Below, piece after piece: positions 48,001 through 57,000 of a DNA stretch of 64,000 nt. Each line of letters opens with the position of its first letter. Position 1 is the stretch's first letter. The position numbers and the translations under genes were made by a program. Under the pieces are notes generated by a model. It had not been told where the DNA came from. It saw only the letters and a program-made list of their open reading frames with translations, and did no database searches. Origin of the DNA: Emydura subglobosa (Eukaryota; Chordata; Testudines; Chelidae); assembly GCA_007922225.1 (NCBI GenBank), contig ML680005.1, positions 1,345,867 through 1,409,866 on the forward strand, written 5' to 3'.

Positions 48001-51000
48001 AACAGGCCATAGGGTGATTTCATCAGACACCTCCTACCACCAGCTCTCCCAGCCTCTGCCATCCTCTCACCGCACGGTCCTACCCCTGCCGGGGATCAGC
48101 TCACGCCCGGACCCGGGCAGGCTGGCCACCCCAGTGCATCCCTGCAGGCATCGCTCAGCGAGCCCAAACCCTGCTCTGAACTCCGCGAAGCCATTATCCT
48201 GGGGCAGTGAGTTCCGCAGGTGCACGTGTGACGAGAAGCCGTGCTCCGCTCGTCGAAGTGGGGGGACATGGGCTGGGCGTCCTGCCGGGGCCAGCTTCTC
48301 CCACGGCAGGATACAAGTAGCCCCCCGGGCAGGTCAGCGGGAGTTACTCCTATCCTGAGGGGGAAGGGGCGGGCCCCAGAGGTACCGGCACGGCTCATCG
48401 CGTAGCTCCGTTCACGCAGGAGCCCCCAGACAGCAATAGCTATGGTCTGAGCTGGGTCAGAGGGAACCGGCATCCCCTAGTGGGGACAGGCCCCGTCTCC
48501 CATTCCCCACCCCCCAGGAGCCAGCCAGTCCCGGCCCCCATGCTCTGGGCTGGGTGCTGGTGGCACTGGGCCATCTCCAATCTCCCGGCACTGACTCCAG
48601 GCCGCAGAGCCCCAGGCCCCCAGCCTGGCCGACACAGCTCAGCGGGCGGTGCTGGCGCAGGGGGCCCCAGGGCACCCCCCTCGCTGCCCCCGGACGGGCG
48701 GGCAGGGCTACGCACCAGGCATTGCAGCTCCGGCGGATCCGGCTGCCGGGAGGGTAGGTCTCCGCCCCGTGCAGGCAGGGGCACGCGCCCGGCGGGACGC
48801 ACTGCCCGCCGTCGTCCAGCACCAGCCCCTCGGGGCAGTTGCAGCCGGCCACGCACAGGTCCAGGGCCCGGCAGGAGCCGGCCTCCCCCCCGCGCAGGTC
48901 AGCGCAGCTCTTCCCGCACGGGGTGCTGCACTCCTGGTACACCTGCCCCCCGCTGCAGGACACCCCTGGGGGGAGAGAAAGAGGGGGGCAGGGTGCCTCC
49001 AGCTTCCGCACTGAGACCTGCCCCGCTCCCCACCCCCCCCAACTCCCCAGAGCCCCTCCCCCACCCATTGTACCCCACCCGCCCACCGACTCCAGAGCCC
49101 ACCCCCCACCCATCCATCACCCCCCCCGGACATGCCCAGCGCCCGCGGCCCCGCGGAGCGGCCACTCACCACAGAAGGTCTGGTTCCTCCAGGGCACGGG
49201 GGCCCCCTCCTGGGCGCACTGCCGGGCGTAGGCTGCCAGGGCGCCGCACAGACAGTCCCGGCCGGCGGCACAGCCGCACAGCTCGTGCAGGCAGAGCTGG
49301 TAGTAGGGCGCCCGCTCCACCCGGTCGTGGCAGGGCTGCGGGGCAGGGCAGGGGCGTCACCGAGGGGGTCTCCGCTGGAGGCGCCCCCCACTCGCGGGCG
49401 GTTCAGAACCGAGCCCCGGCACACGGCTAGCACACGGGCAGACAGACGCACAGCCAGGGCCGGTCCCGTGACCCCGCCATACGCGTGCGACACCAACACA
49501 CGGGGCATTGAGCGCCCGCGGGGCAGGCGCACACCGGAGACGTCCCGACAGGCTCACGCCCGTGCCAGAGGCAGGGGGCAAACGCTCCTGGGCCCGCCCC
49601 CTCCCCGGCCGACGTGTGCACGGATGCGATGCCCATCGCCACGGCGTCTGGTCCCCCTCCCCACCCCCCGCGGCCTGCCGGGGCCAGCACCTGGAAGGCG
49701 GAGCCGTGGAGGACGGCGCAGGCGGCCTCGGCGAAGGCCCGGTGCTGGGCGTAGGTATCGCAGGGGTCGAAGGCGAAGGCGCCGAGCGCGGGACACTCGC
49801 CGGCCGCCCGGAACTTGTCGGCGAAGGCGGCGACGCTGGACTCCACGTCCCCGGCCGGGGTGGTGAACTCGTCCTGCTGGTTCCAGTTGTAGGTGCCGCA
49901 CAGGCCCCGCACCTGCCGGGGGGCAGGGGGGTGTGAGGGTGCCAGCCCAGAGCCGGGGCAGGCGGGGAGCCCGGGCTGGGCCTTTCCCCCAGGCTCCCTG
50001 CTGGTGCCAGCTTTGGGGGCGGCCACAGACTCCTGCCCCACGGGGCTGAGACCCACCCGCTCTCCCACGGCTGGGCCCCCGTCCCCTCCCGCCTGTGTGG
50101 GGGGCTGTCAGGAGTGGGGCGCACTGGGCCTCACCTTGCCGGCGAAGCTGGGCTGGAGGGTGATGTAGGCGGCGGGGTGCTCCAGCCCCCACAGCACGTG
50201 GGCCCCGAAGGTCTGGAGCAGCAGGAAGGAGGAGGAGGCCCGGCGGATGCTCAGGTCAGCGCTGACGAAGGGCAGGGCCACCTCCTGCCCGTTCACCGCC
50301 ACGTCCCCTGCAGCGAGGAGACGGGAGATGTGTGGGGCCAGGGAGAACCGGACGGGTCCCCTGCCCCCCTCCCTGCCCCTCCACCCGTGCCAGCTGCTCC
50401 CCCTGCCCTGGGCAGATCAGAGCCAGCCCCAAGCCAGCCAGTCCCCCGCCATGGGGCCGGAGCAGAGCCAGCGCCCGCCCCGTGTCCCATTCCCAGCCCC
50501 CCTGAGCCAGCCAGTCACCCGCCGTGGGGCCGGAGCAGAGCCGGCGCCTTCATAAAGGGGGAAGGCTCCATCCTGCGTTTCCTGCAATCCCTGCATCCCT
50601 GCAGGCTGCCCGTCTCCGCTCCCTGCCCGGCGAAGCAGCTCACCGGTGGTGCGGAGCCGGGCCGAGCTCCTGTGCGCAGTCACCGTGATGGCCCGGAGGC
50701 AGCTCACGGCCCCTTCGCTGCCGCACGCCACCTTCTCCGCGGTGATCAGCAGCTTCCCGTCCACGAAGTCCTGCCGGGCGACGGTCACGCAGCCGGTGAG
50801 GGCCAGCAGCGTGGCCCCAGGGAGCCTCCCCGGTGCTTCCCTCCCACACGCAGAGGGGGAAGGGACCTGCCCCTCGCTCTCCACTCTGGGGTGCTGCCTG
50901 CGCGGGCTGGCTTGCTGGCGAAGGGCTCTGCACCGGTTTGTTATTGTAGGGTCTCTCAGGAATTGCCCCAGTGCTGGAGTGAAGCGGTGCGGTGAAGTGG

Positions 51001-54000
51001 GGAGGCTCCATTGCCCATCCTTCGCCCCCCTCATGCCTTGGGATTCCCTTCCTGCACCTTCCCCCCCCGCCTGGCACCCCAGCTCTCCCAGGCCCCCAGG
51101 AGCTCCCAGGGCCCCGGCCCGGCCTGGCCCCTCACCTGCACCAGGGTGTACTCGCAGACCCCGTGGAAGGAGTAGCGCTTCTGGTCGAAGGTCACGTAGT
51201 GCGGGTCCCCGATCACGGCACACTCGGCCCAGCACTTGTCCTGCGAGCAGTCCCAGCGCCCGCCCCGGCACGTGCTGCGGGGGCAGGAGACCGGGGGGGT
51301 CCAGGTGAGAGGGGGAGCACAGGGTCATGCCGGCTGTCTGAGCCCCCAGCCGCTCCGGGGGCCCCCTGCCATACGCTGGGCCGCGGCACGCCCTCTGGGG
51401 ACGCTGCTGCTGGTGCCGGGGCCCGCTGGGCATCTCTGGGAGACCGCCCGCCACAGGGACCCCCCAGTCTCTAGCCTGGTGGGGCTCAGCCGGGGGGTCC
51501 CACCCAGGGGTCTCCAGCAGCTCCCACCCGCCTCTCTGGTCCCGCCCAAGTAACTTGGCTCAGTCCCGCCGGCCCCGAGCCCCCGCGGGTCTCCTCGGAC
51601 ACTGGAGGGAATGACCCCAAAGCTGCTGGGACGAGGAGCTGGCAGCCGGGGCAGCGCGGGATAGGAAAGGCTGAGAGCCCCCCATCCCGAGCCGGGGGAA
51701 GTGGGGTGCAGCAGCTGGAGCTGGGGGGGCCTCAGGAGAAGATTCCTGCCCCCCCTCCCTGCTCCCCACAGGGCTTTCCTCCCCACGGGGCGCGGTGTGA
51801 ACGGGGGTGCTGAGCCATGAGGGGAAGCATCTGTCCCACGCCAGCACCGAGGGGCCTGCGGGGCACAGCCCGGGCGGAGGGAAGGGACGAGCCGGCCCAG
51901 GGGCTCTGCCTCTCCGGTGCCCACACCGGCTCCCGGCTGCCCCCCCAGCCGCTCCCCGCCGGGCCCTCACCATTGGTTGCAGCGCTGCCGGATGGCCTGC
52001 CCCGGGGTGTACTTCTGGCGGCGGTGGTAGCAGGGGCAGTCGCCCTCGGGGACGCAGGCCCCCCCCCTCCAAGTAGAGGCCCGGCGGGCACTCGCAGCCG
52101 CTCACACACTCCTCCCGGCAGCGCCCCTCTTCGCCGCTGCCCACGGCGGCACAGCTGGCCGGGCAGGAGGACACGCAGTCCGAGTACCGCTTGCCCTGGC
52201 CACACTGCTTCTCTGCAGGGACACACGGGGCGCCTCAGGACGGCGGGGCCGGCCCCGGGCTGGCAGCCGGCAGGGCATGGGCACCCGGGGGCCAGCCGTC
52301 GGCGTCACCTCCCAGGGAGCACATCCGCCCCGGGGACGCGGCCCCGCCCGTGGCAGAGCAGCCCGGCGGAGACGCCGTGAGAACCCCGGGGCTGCGGCTC
52401 CTTACCCAGCGCCTGAGCTGGAGGCGCTCCTCCCCGCTGACAGCGGTAGTAGGTCCCTTATCCACGGGCCCCGCCCCTGCAGGGCCGCGCCATTCGCTGC
52501 CTCCTGCACACACACCAGGCCCTTCCAGCCCGGGGTGCGCACAGGCCGTCCGCCCGGGAGACTGAGCGTCTCCGGAGAGTGGGGGGAGGGCACGAATGTG
52601 CCGGGGGGGGGCACGCGGGCAGGAGAGTGGGCGCATAGGGGGGCTGGATCGGAGACGGGTGCGAGGGGCAGGGCGTGGGACCAGTGGGGGGGCGAGCACC
52701 ATGGCAGGTGGGGTGCGGGCGTGCAGGGGCGAGGGCAGGGGGGGCAGGGGCCCCGGAGCAGGCCTGGCTGGGGCGCTGCCGGCGGTGGGGGCACATGGCC
52801 GCCCCCGAGCCCTACCGCAGAAGCCGGGCCGCCTCCAGTCGAGGTAGAGGTGCTGCTGCGCGCACTCCCGGGCGTAGCCGGCGAAGGTGTCGCAGACGGC
52901 CCCCGCGCCCCCCTGCCCACAGTAGGCCGACAGGCAGGCCTCGAAGAACCCGCCCGGGTCCACCTGCCGGGAGAGAGGCTGCGTCAGCGGGCGGCAGTGG
53001 GGGGCGCGGCGGCCCCCAGAGCTCCCCGGGGAGCTGACACCGCCAGCCCCTGACCTGGGCGTGGCACCGGCTGAAGGGACTGGCCAGCAGCTTCCGGCAC
53101 ACGGCCTCGGCCTCCGACCGCACGGCGCTCGCCTCCCCGGCCTCGCAGCTGGGTCCCGCCTCCGCCGCGTCCTGGCACGGGAGCTGCAGCCGGGCAGAGC
53201 GGAAACCCCCATCAGTTCTACCCGGCCAGCGGCCCAGTGCCCCCCACAGCCCCCCGGGGTGCGCACTGCCTGGGGGGAGAGCACCCACACCGCACCCCGT
53301 GCCGCCCGGTGCTCCCTCTTGCATTGCTCCGGTGCCGGCGGAAGCGTCTCTGCCGGCTGCCGCAATGGCCCAGGGTCGCTCCTGGCAGGGTCAGGAACAC
53401 GCTACACTGGGGGGCAGGAGCCCCAGGGGGTGTCACCCCTTCCCCCTCTCTGGGGTGTGGGAAGTGACTGCAACAGGGGCACCTGGTCCTGGAGATGGAG
53501 CCCCCCCCCGGCCCCAGGTACCTCTGGGCTGGCATCGGGGATCCTCCAGGAATTGCCGAAGCTGGCGGCAGAGGTGGCCAGGTCCCCTCCCACGCGCAGG
53601 AAGTCGTCTGCAAGGCAAAGCGGGCTGGGTGCGGGGAGAGGGCTGGGAGAGGATGCGGGGAAAGGGAACCCCCCAGGCAGCGGGGCCGGGGCCGTGAGCG
53701 CCTCTGCTCCCTGCTCCGCCCCCGGGGAGACGCCTGGGCCGCAGAAGGGCCTGGTCAGGGGGGTTAAATACCCCTGGGGCACTGGCACCAAGACACGGGC
53801 AGGAGCAGCAGAGACGAGCCCGGGGTGCAAGGAGCCTCCCATCCCTCTGCAGCGAGCACCCGGAGGGTGGCAGACGGGATCCTGCTGGGCCCGGATCCTG
53901 GGACGCAGGGGCTGGGAGTGCCCCATGGCCCCAGCAGGAGGGGCTCGCTTCGGGGCGGGGGTGCCGAGCGCCGCGGGGGCAGGCGCTCCCAGCCGGGACC

Positions 54001-57000
54001 GGGCACGTTGCTCACTCACCGGCAGGGTCGTCGTTGTAGAGGCCGCAGAGCCCGCGGGTGCCGCCCCGCAGCTCCCCGCTGACGCTGACGTAGACCGTGC
54101 CGCGCCCGTCGCCCTTCACCCGCACCCCCAGCCCGCTCTCCACGAAGACGAAGTCTCCGAGCCACCTGACGCTGATCCCTGCGGGGCGGAGGGGGGGAGC
54201 TCAGCAGAGCCACATACCTGCCCCCCCCGGCAGCTGATGGGGCCCAGAGACGGGGTGGGGCTGAGCAGAGGGAACGTGGGCTGCGTCTCAGGCGAGTCCC
54301 TGCCAGGAAGATAGAGCCAGCGGGGGGATCCTCCCCGGGTGGGCTGGACGGAGCCCTGAGCCATGGAGGGTCTGCCGGGGCCTGGCCTAGGTGTGTCCCG
54401 GTTCCCTCCCGTTCCTCCTAGCCGCGCCCCCTCCCCCAATGACCCCAGCAGCCCCTCCCTGGCCATGCTGGCCGTTCCCACGCCCCCTTCGGCCCAGCAC
54501 GGCGCCCACTCCCCCAGTCCTGCTCGCGGCGCTCGCTGCTCTCCAGGTCCTGCCACCTGCTCTGCCCATGAGCGGGACATGGGCCGACCCCGGCGGGTGT
54601 CAGGGGAGCGACGTGCCCAGCGCCCAGGGACCCCTGGGAGCCCAGGACACGGGGGCATCCGGGGCTCAGCCAGGAGCTGGAGCCGGCAAGGCGGCTGGCA
54701 CAGTGGGCAGGTTAGAAGCCCTGGAGCAGTGGCTGCTGCCGGCACGGTGGCGTTCCCGCGGTCCCCCTCACCGTCCTGCAGGAGCGGTTCCCCCTCCGGC
54801 ACCACGGCCCCGTTCACGGAGACGTTTCGGCCCTGGGCCAGGACCACGTCCAGCCCGAACATCATGCGCAGAGCCTGCCGGGGAGCAACGAGTGAGTGAG
54901 AGGGTTGCTCTGGGGCGCGGGGATGAGCCCCTGGGACCAGCTGCCCGTGGCGGCGGCAGAGTCTCCATCGTGCGCCGGCTCCCAGTGCAGACTGGCTACC
55001 CCCCAGGAGACGCGGCTGGGCTCGGGCCACGCGGAACCGGCTGAAATTCTCCACCCGGGAGGCTGGACGCTCCCCGGAGCAGGCGGGTGGGGAACTCCAC
55101 CGGCCCCTTCCCAGCCAGTCTGCACCCAGGGCTCCCCGGGTACCCCCTCCGCCCCCCGCCCACTCTCTCTGCTTCTCTCTCCCCTTCCCCCCCCCGAGGC
55201 GTCGGCTGGCCCCCGCACCCTGTGGCAGTGCCCGGGGGGGGCGCAGGCCCCGCGGCCGGAGGAGATGGACACGGCCCAGGTGCCGTCGGCGGCAGCGGCC
55301 AGGCTGTAGGTGCAGTCCCCGCGGAAGTGGAAGTGTTTCCCGTCGAAGCTGCGGTAGTGGAAGCCGGCCCAGGTGGCGCAGGTGGCGAAGAGGTGGGGGC
55401 GATGCCGGGGCAGGCCCAGCAGAGCCGTGGGGGGCGAAGGCCGGAGGAGGAAGGGGGCCGGCAGGTCACCTGCGGAGGAAGAGGGGGACCGATCAGCCAG
55501 TGGGCAGGCCGGGGGCCGGCGACACCCACCAGAGCTGCCGCCCCGAGGACCCGCTGTGGCTTGCCGGGGGGTGGGGGGGTGAAGCCTGGGCTGGGGGCAG
55601 CCCGGTAACCGGCGTCTGTGAGGGCTGACGTGGGGGGCTCAGGCTCGACCCCCTGGGTGGGTGGGTCAGAGCTTCGCTGCCCAGGGCCGGGCGCCAGACC
55701 TGGCCAGGCCGCCGTGGGGTCTTTCCGGAGGGTGGCTGCTACCCAGGTGGGGTGGGGGGGGGGATCTGGGTGCAAGGAGGGGGTCACCGAGAGCACGACG
55801 GAGGGAGCAAGGCATGCTGGGAGCTGCCGTCTCCCAGGGGCTGTGGATGTGGAGCCCCACAAGGAGCCACGGCCCCACGGACGGGCCGGGGGCACTGCCC
55901 TAGGGTGAGCGCAGCCAGGCCCGATCTCAGCGGCGTGGGCGATGGCAGGTGGCAGCCGGAGGAGCACGTGGCCCAGGGGGTCCCTGCTCACCCCCCCCTG
56001 GCCAGCACTCGCCTGGCAGGGGCGGGAAGGGGCAGTGGAGGCAGAGCGGGGCGGAGGCGTTCTTCCAGCTGCGGCCCCACAGGTGGCGGCAACACTCGGC
56101 CATGCTCAGCAGCGACTGGTTTGGGGGGCCCGGGCGCTCCTGGCACTGCCCCGTGGGGAAGCAGTGCCCCAGGAATGCCTCGCCTGCGGGACGGCCACGG
56201 GCACCGGTCAGGGGCGGGGAACGAAGCCGGGCCCCTGCCCTGCCCCAGGGCCTGGGGTCACCCTCCATCAGGGCACCCCCCGCCCTCCAAAACCCCCGAC
56301 CCCCCCACGTGGCCGAACGGCTCCTGTGGCCACAGAGGCATCGGAGCCGGGGCAGCTCCCCAACCCGGGGTACCCAGTGCGGCCCCCAGGGCTCCCTGCA
56401 GGGGTGGGGCAGCGCGGACGGGGGCTGATGGCCAAGGCGTTGCGCTGGGCAGCCCAGCCTGCGGCTCCCCCCGACCCCGGCCCCTCGCCGTGTGCCCGGC
56501 TCACCCTCCGTGCAGTGGGGTCCCCTCCAGCCCTCGCAGCAGGCTCGCACCGTGCGGTTCCACGCCACGGGCCTCGTGTCCGGGGGCCTGCCGGGCAGGG
56601 GAGAGGCGCCGTCAGAGACGGGACGGGGGGCAGAGAGACAGAGGCGGGGGCACAGACACGGGACGGGGGGCAGAGAGACAGAGACGGGGGCACAGAGACG
56701 GGTGGTGCTGTGGGAGTCACCCCGGGCTGAACATCCTTTGGCTTCTTGCTGGCCTCCCGGATCTCCCCCCCCACCGATCCCCAGCATCTCCTCCCCGCCC
56801 CCGCTGGCCGCTCCCCTTGGCCCGGGTGCCCCCCGCGGCGCTGGCCCGGCCCGGCCGCACTCACTTGTAGATGTAGCACAGGGCGCCGGGGGGCCCGGCC
56901 TGGCTGTAGTGGTCGGCAATGCCCTGGTCCCCGCCGTGGGCCTGGCGCGTCCTCTCCGGGTCGATGCGCCAGCCGGCCAGGCTGTAGTGGTACATCTCCG

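Noticed and set aside
51971..52212. SSPO as a pseudogene because of the exon 11 frameshift
   Set aside because: About 4,000 codons are otherwise intact with 78 consistent splice junctions; one homopolymer indel is better explained as an error.
55992..56012. GC-AG intron for coding exon 4
   Set aside because: A GCGAGT donor would be in phase, but a standard GTGAGC lies 21 bases on. Kept only as an alternative.
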